64,000 nucleotides of DNA, taken from assembly GCA_905250075.1 (NCBI GenBank), contig CAJNOP010000081.1, positions 434,001-498,000 of the forward strand, read 5' to 3'. A program made the position numbers and the translations under genes. The stretch comes from Rotaria sp. Silwood1 (taxonomy: Eukaryota; Rotifera; Eurotatoria; Philodinida; Philodinidae). How positions within the stretch are numbered: position 1 is the stretch's first letter; each line of letters opens with the position of its first letter. A model generated the notes under the pieces. That model was not told the origin of the DNA, made no database searches, and saw only the letters and a list, made by a program, of their open reading frames with translations. Shown here in pieces: positions 50,201-62,015 of this stretch.

Positions 50201-50913
50201 AATTTTTTTGTCTTTTCTTCTTTACTTATAAACAGGTAACATAATTGCTAATGGATATGATAAATGTGGTGCAATTTTAAGAAGATTACCACGCTCAGAT
50301 AAAGCTTCTTTTACCATATGATACTAGATTTTGAAAATGTAATCAATTTTTAAGTAGATAATTGAAAAGAAACTCTGTGATCTAATTACTTGTTCCCGAT
50401 CGAGTTGCAATATGGCTTTTTGTAAATATCGTACACCACCATGAATTAATTTTGTTGATCGTGATGATGTACCACTACTAAAATCATATTTTTCTACTAA
50501 AGCTACCTTGAGACCTATTGAAAATAAAAGAGAAAAAAACGTCTAAAGTTAATTTTAAAAAAATGAAATAAAAATTACCGCGACTTGCTGCATCAACAGC
50601 TACTCCACAACCTGTAGCACCACCACCAACAACTACAATATCATATTCAGCTTCTTTTGACATTATATCAATTTGAGCTTCGCGTGATGGACAGTCATCT
50701 AACCATACGGCTGGTTTATGTAATGGATAAGTTGATGCATTTAATTTGTTTTTCTATATATCAATAGTTTTCAAAGATCATTTATCGAAAAAGAAAACAA
50801 AAATAAAATCAATTTACCTCGAGCATATATTGACTGAGAAAACCTGTACCTAAAGCCGATGTACATAGAAGAAGACCGTGTTGAATGAAACGGCGGCTAA
50901 AACTACGAGACAT
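47245..50913 (-). CDS. GPD2: Mitochondrial FAD-dependent glycerol-3-phosphate dehydrogenase (735 aa, 13 exons)
   Basis: Inner-membrane enzyme oxidising glycerol-3-phosphate to dihydroxyacetone phosphate and passing electrons to ubiquinone (glycerophosphate shuttle). Exons: 50818-50913, 50579-50753, 50390-50514, 50226-50323, 49826-50175, 49529-49759, 49227-49469, 48443-48618, 48078-48368, 47819-48007, 47654-47674, 47428-47526, 47245-47358; all in phase, 2208 bases. The N-terminus ([13 protein letters not shown]) is basic and Ser-rich like a mitochondrial presequence. FAD-binding [20 protein letters not shown] is followed by [49 protein letters not shown] and the LTGKRWP/TRLSFLN C-terminal domain. 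The last exons encode EF-hands: one degenerate ([12 protein letters not shown]), one canonical ([12 protein letters not shown]), as in animal GPD2 regulated by calcium. The protein ends ERSGGGV. Length matches human (727 aa). One exon is only 21 bases (RLNISSL). Confidence 0.96.
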
Positions 50914-53900
50914 GTCTAAAGTACGTATAATGCACAAGAAGTATTATGATTCTTTGCTTTACAATGTAAAGTAAAAAAATACGAAAATATTCTAAGGGCA
51001 TACTCAACCACAAAATTATTATATTTCAGCAATAGAATAAGCATTCAATGTATATGTTTTAAGCAATAAATTATGATTGGTTTAGTACCTAGTAGACAAA
51101 TAGGTGTCAGAACAATCGATGTATTATTAGGTAATAAGACGGTATATATATACAAACAAACCTTGTGATAGTGGCGCAGCCAGGAGATGATGGTAGGGGT
51201 GAAACTCCTTAAGAAATCTTTGAGCCCTCTTGTGACAGCACAGTATGTTGTCACCTGTATTGTCATCGTCTTATTTCTCCTAACTTCTGTATTCTTCTTA
51301 ATGTGTTCTCTCTTTCTCTTTCTCACTTGTTTTATCGTTTTTCGCAATCGTTATTCTGATGTACCTGTTTATTTTCTTGATGCCGAAGTCAGAAATGAAT
51401 ATAGTGAATTATAGTTAAATATGTATGAGCCTAGGAATTGTCCAATCGTATTTTGGTCTGACTATTATAGTTGCACAATATACACCTTTACATAATATTT
51501 ATTTCCTTTTCTCTATAAACAAATCATCAAGAAAATATTTATTAATTTTATTGATATTGATTATATATCAGCAAGCTTGTCGCAATTCTAAGCATCTAAC
51601 TCAACCTTCCCCCCATCTTAAGATTAAAATTACTTTTCATTAATATTGAATGAGTATATTCATTGTCAATTTTCGACGTAGACTCACTCTCCATTTCCTC
51701 TTAGAAGCATTTTCTGACTCTGCTACTAGTTCATGATTGACAAAAGATGTATATTAGATATACAACAATATGATTTGTAATTGACAAATAAATATTGACT
51801 CGAAATTCTTTTCAAAAAGTATCTCATGTCAATAAAAATAATTTCTTTTTTTATAAACAGTCAAAAACAATCTGTTTCTCATTTCTCCGTATTTCTTGAG
51901 GCAAAAGAGAACATTATTTGATCAACAAAACATGATATAGACAAAGCTTTAACTTTTAGATTAAAAAAACAGCTACAATATTGTAAAGAATTGTTATTAT
52001 ATCTTTATGAGCAATTCATATGTTAAAATAAATGTGGTTTGACCTTCATTCGACAAACATCGATCATAAACAAGCTCTAATCACTTATATAATAGTGATT
52101 GACGTATATAGTGCTTGATTATTTAAATATAAAACACCTGAACGAAAAAGAAAATTAGTATTGCTTGCACTTCTGTATATATTTAACATAAATAAAACCT
52201 ATCATGCAAATATATTCACATATACTAAGAATTGTAGGTAATAAGATTGATAATGTACACAATATTTTAAACGAAATTTAATCAATAATTCAGCATACTT
52301 TTGGTATTGAATATTTTTACAATTCAATGCTTATGAATATAAGAAAAACAGTTTTCTATGTCTCAACAATTGATCGACGCAAAATATCATCAAAACTCAT
52401 TGAATATTCCATAGAAAATTATTTTAGAAGCATATCTAAATAAATAGTATATGCGACCATCGATCATTTTCAAACACAAAAAATATTAAGATGACAAATT
52501 GACAATTGATATTTATTGAATACATTAAAAACTAGGTTATTATTCAAGAAATCATTTTAGGAACCAATAGAATTGATTTACTAAATATAAATATGCATGA
52601 TTTGTCATTGTCTTGTTATAGTATTTATAATTCGGCTTGTCCACATAACGCGACACTTCCCTGATCAAGTCTTTGAAAATTTTTTTTCGATATGAACCAA
52701 TCTAAATACTTTATTAGATGCAGCTTTTTACGCTGATTACATATTTGACATTTTCCTTTAAAACAAATTGGATTTTGGTATCGAAAAACGGGTTTAAAAC
52801 TTTTCAAAAATTGGATTTTGAATTTTCTAATCAAGAAATTTTTTCAAAAATTTTCGAGTGACATGTCATTCGATGCAAAATTTAATTCTCTACAAACTGA
52901 CCTGTTTGATTTTGATTTTTGTCGTTAAGAAAAACATGTTTGTTCTTGTATATTTTCCAAAGTACTGTACAGTTAATGACTGCCTCCTTTGACGTAGCGA
53001 TTTGATTCATGCGTAGAATAGTCATATGTATGGCGATGGTCAATATTTATGAAAATCAAGTATATCTAAGCACGTTAAGTGCCTTAAAATTGATCGACAA
53101 AAAACTGTGTCACAGGGTTCTGTTTGTTATTTGCATTTTTTTATCTAAGCAAAAATAAATTAAAAGCTCTTTCGAAACTCTAGAAAACTGGCTCCAGAAG
53201 TGTTTCATTGGGAGAAATAATTTTACATGATACTGGATTTTTATTAGCATCTCTCAAGAGAATGAGTCTGTTTATATTACAGCGTTACGTGACCAAAACC
53301 GTTTCTGGAAGCTTGAGAGTTTAACCAAAAAAAACGTCGTTTTTATGGCATAAATAGAGCACGATAAGCTGTGTCGAATGGCGTTTGAACGAATTTTCTA
53401 GCTCCCACAGTTTCCGAGATAATTGAAAAAAGTGTGTCAAATATGTCACAGTAATACGTTTGGACAAAAGGAACTGTTATGACATTAATAATTCAAATAA
53501 AAGGCAAACATGTGTGATCTTCAATGGAAATTTTCACTGTGAAAACTTTCTATTTTGAAAAATGAATATAGTTCGTTATCTCAAAATAAATATCTGGTTT
53601 TTAAAAGGTAAACTTTGATGAAAAATGCTGTAAAAAAAATTATATTTTATTCTTCAAAAAAAGCAAATTATTTCAAACTATAAAACATCAATAGTTTTCT
53701 TCGAATGATTAAAATACAAATAAAAACTTAAGGTTGATCTCGTTGAATTTCGACAAGAACGTACATATTCTGATCAATAAAAATATGAATATAAATCATT
53801 GAAAAATATTTATGATTAAACAGAGAAAAAATAATAACATAATGATTTATTTCTTTGTGTTTTGTTTCTGTTTTCATGAAACAACAATTATATTCTGATT

Positions 53901-53942
53901 GAAGACTGTGTACACACGTTCTTTTTGTTTTTTGTTTTCTGT
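50914..53942. other. Spacer between GPD2 and the carboxylesterase
   Basis: No supported gene. A possible transposon relic lies at 51170-51727. The rest is AT-rich, with short unsupported frames such as 52625-52834 on the minus strand. The 3' flank of the esterase occupies the right side. Confidence 0.55.
51170..51727. mobile_element. Possible MITE-like relic with TAGTGGCGCAGCCAG end
   Basis: The left end TAGTGGCGCAGCCAGGA resembles the ends of the hAT-like MITEs above. The right end read as complement, TAGTAGCAGAGTCAGAA, matches 12 of 17 bases. A frame between (51187-51414, hydrophobic, ending in a basic stretch) has no recognised family. No convincing target-site duplication was found, so this is a weak call. 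Confidence 0.35.
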
Positions 53943-56013
53943 TCATATAAATGAATTGATTAAACTTAGTACCTTTTGACATAATAGAGAAAAAATAAAT
54001 ATTATTGATGATATTTGAACAATTGAAGCTTGACTACTCTTTTCAATAATTGTAATATAATTTTCAGTTTTTCTTGAACATTCATCTTTCCAAAATTGTA
54101 CACTTGATGGAATAGTTAATTTTTTAATTTCACTTCGATTAACTTGTAAATGCATAATTGATGCTGTAGATATATTACTGACCGGTGGCCATTCATCTTT
54201 AAATTTAGAACTTATTGGTCGACCATATTTAATAAAATTTGACCATTGTTCTATTAATTGTTTACTAAACTGAATTTGTTCATTAGTATACATATGTGTT
54301 AGATTACGATTAATTGTTGTATTTGATAAATATCGAATATATTTTATTAATGGTATTATAGTTTGATTAAAATTATTTAGTTCATATAATAATGGTGTAC
54401 CCCATGTATATTCAAGTTCAGCAAAATGACCAACTAAATCATGTTTATGTAAATAAGCATTACATAATGTTGGATGTTCTTGTGCTGTTCGATGTGAATA
54501 TTGATAAATATATGTACGATTTGAATATTTGACACGTTCTGTTATAAAACGATAATAATCATTATTAAATAAAATATCACTTATTAAACGAGAATAATTA
54601 TAAAATAGTGAACAATAACAATCATATGATTGAGAACAATTCATTGGAGGATTATTGATATGATATCTATTAATGAATAAAAACACACAAAAAAAAATTT
54701 AAATATTTAAGTTAAAAATTATTATTAAATTGACTTACAATTCTAAAGCTTGATGATGTAAACAAGTCTTATCTGGTTGCATTGCTGCAAGAAATTTTAA
54801 AGATATTTCAGTAAAATTTACATTATGAAGTGTTACAGGTTCTTGATTATTTTGTTCCATAAGAATAGGTACTATTGCAACATAAGCACCTAATATTGAA
54901 AAAAATAAAAATAAAAAAGAGCAATTGAAAATATTCAATTTAAAATTATTTACCTTCATCATCTGTTGATCCTGTCAGTATATCAATATTTGCTAATGTA
55001 TCATTTTGTTCATATACTTCTCGAAATTGACTCATAAATTGTCCAGTAAGAACAACATTGGTATGATTAGCACTTGTATATGAATGATGTTCATGTTCAG
55101 CAATTGAATCAAAATCACGTTCTTGTAAACATTTTAATTTTTCATCAAATGTTGTCATACTTCCACATCCATTATCATTAGCAACCATATCAAATTTTTC
55201 TATTGCATCTCGTCCTTTTAAATGTGACCATATATGAAATGGACTACCACTTTGTAATATTAATCGACGTATTCGTCCATTATTAAATGGTGATATTGCT
55301 AAAAAATAAGCGTGTGGTGCACCAGCTGAATGACCACCGACTGTAATACGTTGTATATCACCACCTAATGCATCACCATTCTTATATATCCAATCAAGAA
55401 CTAATGCTTGATCATATAAACCAAGGTTACCTTCTAAACGATCATCACCTGATGATAGAAAACCAAAAAGGTTTAGACGAAAATTAAATGTTATAACAAT
55501 AATATCGCCTACAGCAGCAAATACAGTTCCATCAAATACATTGCCTGTACCAACTTGACCAGAACCACCATGAATCCACATAAATAAAGCTTTTTTTCTT
55601 TTATTATTTGGAGTCACCGGAATAAAAGCATTTAAAAACAGACATTGTTCAGCAGGAATTGATTTAACAGAAAAAATACCATAACTAACCGAACAATACG
55701 GTGCTAAAGGATATGTTCCTGTATTTCCTAAACATGCACCTGCTGTTGGTTTACATAAAGGTCCAAATGAAGTTGCTTTAATAATTTGATCATTTTCTCG
55801 TACAATAGGTTTTGCTCGATCAAATCTTTTATTAACTCGACCATATTCAATTCCAAGATATTGATGAACAATAACATTACCATAATCCACTGTTTTACCA
55901 ACATAGATACCCGATGATGTGTTCAATAATTGAACAGTCAATGTTGAATCGAATATCGATGATAAAAACAGTATGATTGTTGTAATAGAGAATGAAAATA
56001 TCTTCCAAGACAT
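53943..56013 (-). CDS. Cholinesterase-type carboxylesterase, secreted or membrane-anchored (644 aa, 3 exons)
   Basis: Serine hydrolase of the carboxylesterase type B family (alpha/beta hydrolase), cleaving carboxylic esters outside the cell or in the secretory path. Exons 54954-56013, 54739-54889 and 53943-54666 join in phase (1935 bases). A signal peptide covers about the first 27 residues (FSITTIILFLSSIF). Family motifs: EQCLFLNAFIPV, oxyanion region MWIHGGSG, NFRLNLFGFLSS, EGNLGLYDQALVLDWI, and nucleophile elbow GGHSAGAPH, where Ser is in GHSAG rather than GESAG. The acid is in TDDEG, and the His is in VGHFAELEYTWGTPL. The triad is therefore complete and activity is expected. There are many N-glycosylation sequons. 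The C-terminus is hydrophobic (IVQISSIIFIFSLL), suggesting a GPI signal or membrane anchor. It lacks clear features to separate acetylcholinesterase from general esterases. The start chosen is the ATG at 56013, six bases after an ACTATAG acceptor-like site. Confidence 0.92.
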
Positions 56014-56940
56014 AAACAACTATAGTACATTTACTGTTGTCTAGGATTGATGTACTCGTCTTTTTAAGAGTGTAAGAAAGAGAGAAAATAAAAAAAAAAT
56101 ACAAATAAACAAAAGTGTCTTTTAGAGTTTTGAAATGGACAAATTGGTTTTTTTAATCTTACTTCAGTTCTCTCTTTACTGATATTAGTGTCAGTCGATT
56201 TTGCATACAAATGACTGATATAAACATTAAGAGGACTTATTGCTTAGCCTGTCTTACTCGTTTCTATCTAACTCGATTGTATGTTCGTGTTAATTAAACC
56301 AAAAATCATTGTGTGTGTTGTCAACAGATGTGATCTCTCGTCGGTGACCACCAAATATGAAAAGAAGAAAGAAAAAAAAGATTCAATTACATAATCTAAC
56401 AAGTCATCATCATCATCATCATCATGGTGGTCTAATTGACATGCATGGCAGTAGTGGGAAGTGTCGATGATTATCTTTAGCATATCGTTTTTTGTCAGAG
56501 TTTTATCTTGATAAGTGATAAAGGTCTACTATTCAATTATGATCATTAAATCCAAAACACATTAAGTTTTTTTTTCTTTTTTCTTTTTTCATCTACTCTT
56601 CTATCAACACATAACAGTTACTATTATAGTTTTCTTTTCCTGTCTTGATTCTTTTTACTATTATCAAATATACAAGAAAAATCAATATATTGTTTTGTCA
56701 CTCTTTATTTATTAAACATCGAGTATGACAATATAAGACAAGGAAAAAGATATGCATGAATGAATACAAGTACACATACATAGACATTGACAAAAAGGAA
56801 GATAAGTTTATTTTCGTTATGAAAAATAATACAAATAAAAATGACAAGAACAAAAATGTTAAATAAAACATAAAGTGAAATTCTAGAAGTTACATGAGTT
56901 TTATTATAGATTTATCGAATGGTAATTTGCTGTTTTTTTC
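56014..56940. other. Spacer with CAT microsatellite
   Basis: No coding frame supported. It contains (CAT)n at about 56404-56425 and the presumed promoter of the esterase and 3' flank of the tail-anchored protein gene; no TATA box was called. Confidence 0.55.
56404..56425. repeat. (CAT)n microsatellite
   Basis: Seven perfect CAT units in the spacer upstream of the esterase start codon. Confidence 0.9.
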
Positions 56941-57513
56941 TTATTTATGACGATGAAATGACCACATAAGTCTAATCAAGGATCCAATGAATGCAATAAA
57001 AATACACATAAAAATAAATCTTATAAAATATTCTATATAGCGTAGTTGAGTATTATTGCTCTCATGAGTTTCTTGTGGCAATGAGAGACTTCGATAAATG
57101 GCTCTTCGAAAGTTAATATGAGCTATACTATGTCGACGATTGACAATATCATTACTTGAAGAGAAAAAAGAACAAGTTTTTTATATTTATATTTCAGTTA
57201 CAACCAATAGTTTTTCAAAAGCAAATAATCATCTTTTTTTTTCTTTTATTGAATGAAATTTACAAAAAAAAAAATATTAGAAATATTGAATGAAAATCAA
57301 ATGTTGAACTGTACGTTTTTATGTTCAAAAGTCTCAAATAATTTATTTTTGTTTTGACCACATGTTATGAAATTAAGACTAGTTTCATTCCTATTTTCAA
57401 ACATTTTAATTAACTTACTTTTCTTTTTTTTCATCAATACTATGATTTTCATGAGTTGTATCAAGACATCGTTGTGAATATCGAGTATATATATCTTCAG
57501 AATTAGAATTCAT
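56941..57513 (-). CDS. Small tail-anchored membrane protein, family not recognised (102 aa, 2 exons)
   Basis: Exons 57419-57513 and 56941-57154 join in phase (309 bases); the intron is 264 bases with a GTAAGT donor and CTTCAAG acceptor. The product begins MNSNSEDIYTRYSQRC, has a charged middle (SIDEKKENNDIVNRRH, SIAHINFRRAIYRSLSLP), and ends in a single hydrophobic span of about 20 residues (FIRFIFMCIFIAFIGSLIRL) followed by WSFHRHK. A C-terminal span with only a few basic residues after it is the layout of a tail-anchored protein inserted after translation into ER or mitochondrial outer membrane. The codon choice and clean splice joints favour a real gene, but no homologue is recognised. It lies 927 bases downstream of the esterase's start, on the same strand, so it is upstream of it in transcription order. 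Confidence 0.62.
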
Positions 57514-58849
57514 ATTTATTCTCTCTTGTTTTTCTGATAACAAAAAGAAAACAAAAGGTTATCATAATTAGAATAACGAAAATAAATGTACTGCTTAACG
57601 AGATCGATTATAATATTATAGATCATCAACAACATATGTATCAATAACAAAATAATATAAAATTCTTTGTCTTTTATTTTTAAGTGACAAAAAAACTTGA
57701 AGAAAAATGATGAGTCTTTGATCAATAAAATACAAATAGTATTGTTGCAATAGTAACAATAATATGGAAGAAAAAAAAATAGAAAGAAATAGGTTTTCTT
57801 TTCTTTTTGTCTTGATCACGCAAAGAAAGAAAAAGTCTGGAATTATTGACATCATCAGTTCTGCTAACCGTTGTGTTTTTTCTTCTTTGAAAAAAAACCG
57901 ATTACAAATATTAGCTAATGACATGCGCATGATTGTCGAAGAAATTAAGTTGAGAAAATAGAACAGTCAAAGGTTTTGTAGGTTTTAATAGTTGAAGATA
58001 AACATGTTGTTTTTTTGAATTTATAAAAACAGAACGTAATGAAAATAGTTTAATTGATATAATAAATAAAAAGTGTTGTAGAAGAAAGACGTTGATATTG
58101 TTATTTATGTTCATTTCTGGTTAGATCGAACAGCGTCAAATGTTATTCAATGAAAATACAAAAAGAAAACTTTCCGATCGATAATGATCATGGTATTAAT
58201 CGTTGAAAATAATATTTGTATCATTTTCTATTTGAATTAACGCTTCATCAGTTTTCTGTTGATTAGAATTACCACATTGTTTAGATGTTTTCTGATTTTT
58301 TTGCTATTATTCGAATTTGCATACCAGACACATTGAATATATGTCAGCAGACAATTCAAATATATGTCAATTTGATAGTTTAAGATCTTATCAAATTTAA
58401 ATATTTTTATTCTATAGAGTATTTGACTTTTCATGACGTTTCCAAGAGCTAGACATTATTACTTTTTCCAATAAAAGTCAAGTATTCTTGCAGAAAGAAC
58501 AGCACTATGATATGTAGATAAGGTTCCAGAAATTCAAAACCATAGTAAGATGTTTTTGTGTACACGGTTGGATAGAAAGTATGGCGAATATCTTAAAAAA
58601 CTAATGTTTCAGTTTTCTAAAAATAGTCTTAATGGAAAAACATTCGCAATAATGACATATCCTATTTTTGGATGAAACGAGTCGAACTTCAAAAATCATG
58701 CCAAAATTTTTATCGGTTATTACTTTTAGTTCTCTAAACTAGCTCTTTCTTATTGGTCATGTAAAATTGGCTACGAAAACCTGTTCCTACTATTGTACAA
58801 ATTAATCATGACTAAAAAACTGATCCGAAATGGAACCTTGAAAAACACT

Positions 58850-59540
58850 AATGTGCCATTGTGTAAATCTTTCGAGGTCTTTCAATTGAAAGATAAAAAT
58901 GACATTTGTAGGGGACTATAATAAATATCGCTGCAGGACAAAGATTATGAAGATGCTTTATGAAAATACTGCTTGATCATTGAGAAAATCAAAATTTTCT
59001 GTTTCAGTAACAGAATTATACTAAAACATATTCATATTTAGTGATTTCGACTATGGTGGTTTCATTCACGAGTAAAATGCATGTAATATTCGGATTTAGC
59101 ATCAAAAACTAACCGTAAGTAAGATGGCATAGGTTTCAACGGAAAATATTTATCATCGAATGTACGTTTGTACTTTTGCTCAGTCCTTTTCTTTTCATTA
59201 ATTGCATGGGTGGTTCTCCTCGTGTGAAATTTCACTGGAACCTATTCTTTGTTGAATCGTATGTTGCTCACCTTAGTTTCTAATGTTAAATTCGAGTATC
59301 ACATACATTTTCCTCTTGACTGAACTCATGATGGTCAAAATTGCTGAATAGAAGTATGTTTTAGTATGATTTTGTTACTGAAATAGAAATTTTTGATTTT
59401 CTCAATATGAATCAGTATTTTCAAAAAAAAAGTATTCATAATCTTTTCTCCATAGAGATGTTCATCATATTTTCTTACATCTAATATTTCTATCTGTCAA
59501 ACAAAAAAACTCGACGGATTTGCAAAATGTCATTGTAATC
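58850..59540. repeat. Foldback repeat, arms about 200-260 bases
   Basis: The left arm (about 58850-59115) and the reverse complement of the right arm (about 59270-59540) share, in order: CAAAGATTATGAA / AAAAGATTATGAA, GAAAATACTG, TTGAGAAAATCAAAA, TTCAGTAACAxAAT, ATACTAAAACATA, GTTTCAxTCA and ACATTAGAAACTAA-like ends. There is a central spacer of about 150 bases and no coding capacity. Confidence 0.7.
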
Positions 59541-61074
59541 TATTACAAAGTTTCATTTCCAATCAAATTACTATGATTTTCAATTTCCAGAATCTTAAAA
59601 AAACCCATTTTAGGCTTGATGAGATTTTAATATTATTATTTAACAGAAAAAATTGGTATTTAAGAAAAATTAACTCTTCATAACAGTTGATACAAAAAAA
59701 AAGCAGACTCTAGTCGAGTAAAACATAAAATGTTTGCTTAGTGTTTGTAATGTGAGAAAATTTGACTAAAATATCTATTGAGAAATCGAATATTGTTCGA
59801 AAAATATCATCGTGGAAAAAAAAGAAAATCATTAGTGATATATTACTGTCGATTATGTACTAGTTGACTTGAAATTTTTGATAAGTAAACAATTAAACAT
59901 GGCAAATCAAACACTTGTTTAATTATTTTGATGGGATTGAAAAAAACTTTATTCAAACTTCGAATGCTATCCAAAATAATCTATTCTTCAAATAACGAAT
60001 GAATCCCTTGTATCATTTGAAAAATTTTGTCAACATTACAAGTCGGTTTTTCTTTTTTCATGTATAAACTGAGAAAAATTTTCTCTATTCTTGCCTTGTG
60101 AATAATCATTCGAGCATAGGTAGGATTTTCAAGAGAAAATTTTGAACGATACTTTTTGAAAGAGAAAGAATACAGTTTTGCATCTAGACAATTAGTGTAT
60201 AGGATCAGATGCCCAAGTATACATGAAGGTCGATGCAGCAGGGCACTTATCAGATTCTTCAAGTCAAATGTCACTTGTCTGATACGTACAATAGCAAAAA
60301 ACGATTAGAAAAACCATGTCAAATACTATTTAAATAGATATGTTGAAAAGAATGAAGTTGTTTGAAGTGACTCGTTTATTCATTTTCATCACGTGTCTGT
60401 TTTAATAGACTTGTATAGATATTATCAAATTTCCTTCAAGGCTTTCGAAATTTTTCAAATAAATCTATTAAAAAACCTGAATCATTACAAAATATCAAAT
60501 TTATTTCGTCTTTCTTGTGCAAATATCTATTAGACAACAGAAATAAGCTGCAAATATTAGAAAACAAATATTTTCTGTCTTTGACCTCATTATGGTGGCA
60601 TAAAAAGATAGAGACACCCTTTTTTAATAAAATATTTGCGCAATCATTTTGCACCTTTTCTCAAAGAAAGTAAGTAATCTTTATGTAATGTGTTTATTGC
60701 AAGAGAATAGTTTATGTGAGTCCACATATAGTCACACCAAACAATTAGAAATACACCAAAATGTAGTAACAGACCAGATTTCGCTCAAAACTTTTTGAAG
60801 AGACTCTTTTTCATGGAAACCTATCGTATGATGAGAGCACGTTCTTAGTCCTATTTAAGATAGTTATCATAAAAAGAGATAACTTTGCTGCTGATTGATC
60901 ATGACCAGGCTTGCCAAATTGAAATTTCGGAAATCAGGAGTTTTTTATCAAAAAACAGAAGTTTACCAGAAGAATTTCTTTTATAAATTAGGAGAAAAAT
61001 CAGAAGGTTTTCTATTTGAAGTTAAGAGAACATTAGATAATTTTCTCGTAGAAAATTCCAATTTTTGCTCACAG

Positions 61075-62015
61075 AAAGAGTGGGCCAGAAGTCCTGTCTC
61101 ATTTTGTGTAATAAACTTTTATATAGTGAACACATGATAGTAAATTTGTTTCTATGAAGAAAAGATGCAGTAAAAGATGCTCTACGAAATGACTATTGAT
61201 TGACTTCGCTAGCTCTTGTAGTAAGAAAATGGTAAGTTTAGAAATGTGCTTTACCAAAAATAAAAATTAACCATGAACTCGGTCAATATGGTGGTTTTTT
61301 TCAGTAAAATTCCCATAACTTCATCAAAACAAAGACTTTTTTGATCAGGTTTGTTTTGATTTGATCAGAAACTATTGCTCTTCTCTACCTAGCTGAAACA
61401 TCAACACTTCGATCACGTTTTCCCTTTCTTACTGAGTACGCTGTTGAAAACGATGTTGTCGAGTTTTGAAACTTGGGTGTTAAGCACATCATCTTGTCTA
61501 GAAAAAAATTTTACATACCACAAGAAAGAGTACTGTTAAAAGTATCAAACTCAACTGAGTTCTGATTTTTACTACGCTGTTTTACGACAATAATAGGAAA
61601 AGAAAAAGTTCAAGTCAAAAGCAATACCAAATTTACAAACTTTTGATCTTTTTTGCTTCACATATAATTTCCTTAGTTTCTTGTGCTTGAAATTCTAGAA
61701 TTAAAGTTTAAATATGATTTTGTAGAGAATTTCATAGCGCTTCTATTAACAAAAGAATTTGTTTTAGCTAACCTAAGAAACAGTAGTTAGAGTAAAAATA
61801 CCGAGACCAAGTTCATAGTTAATTTTTGTTTTTTGTGAAGCATATTTCTAAGCTTATAATTTTCTTACTACATAAGCTAAAGGGATCAAGCAATAGTCAT
61901 TTTGTAAAGCATCTTTTACTGTATCTTTTTCTCATAGAGACAAATTTACAATCATGTGTTTTTGACTAAATAAAAGTTTATTATACAAAATGAGACAGGA
62001 CTTGTGGCTCACCTT
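61075..62015. mobile_element. Foldback element, arms about 225 bases
   Basis: The left arm from 61075 (GGGCCAGAAGTCCTGTCTCA) and the reverse complement of the right arm ending at about 62015 (GTGAGCCACAAGTCCTGTCT) match through about 225 bases. Shared words include TAATAAACTTTTATxTAGT, ACACATGATxGTAAATTTGT, AGTAAAAGATGCT, AATGACTATTG, TGTAGTAAGAAAAT and AAAATTAACxATGAACT. The spacer is about 490 bases with no transposase. It is similar in design, not sequence, to the other foldbacks in the window. Confidence 0.8.

Noticed and set aside
52625-52834. Minus-strand frame with CQICNQRKKLH, zinc-ribbon-like
   Set aside because: Only 69 codons with one CxxC and no second metal pair, no start context or splice neighbours; too weak to call.
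57616-57961. Overlapping frames on both strands around 57.6-58.0 kb
   Set aside because: Both are low complexity, they occlude each other, and neither has a recognisable domain or splice partner.
59981-60654. Two minus-strand frames (97 and 72 codons) in the terminal spacer
   Set aside because: Composition is Lys/Phe/Ser/Leu-biased like random AT-rich frames, with no family motif and no phase-compatible splice joint between them.
60895-61137. Plus-strand frame of 80 codons rich in Lys and Glu
   Set aside because: Its 3' half runs into the arm of the foldback element at 61075; the repetitive upstream part looks like simple-sequence or element DNA rather than a gene.
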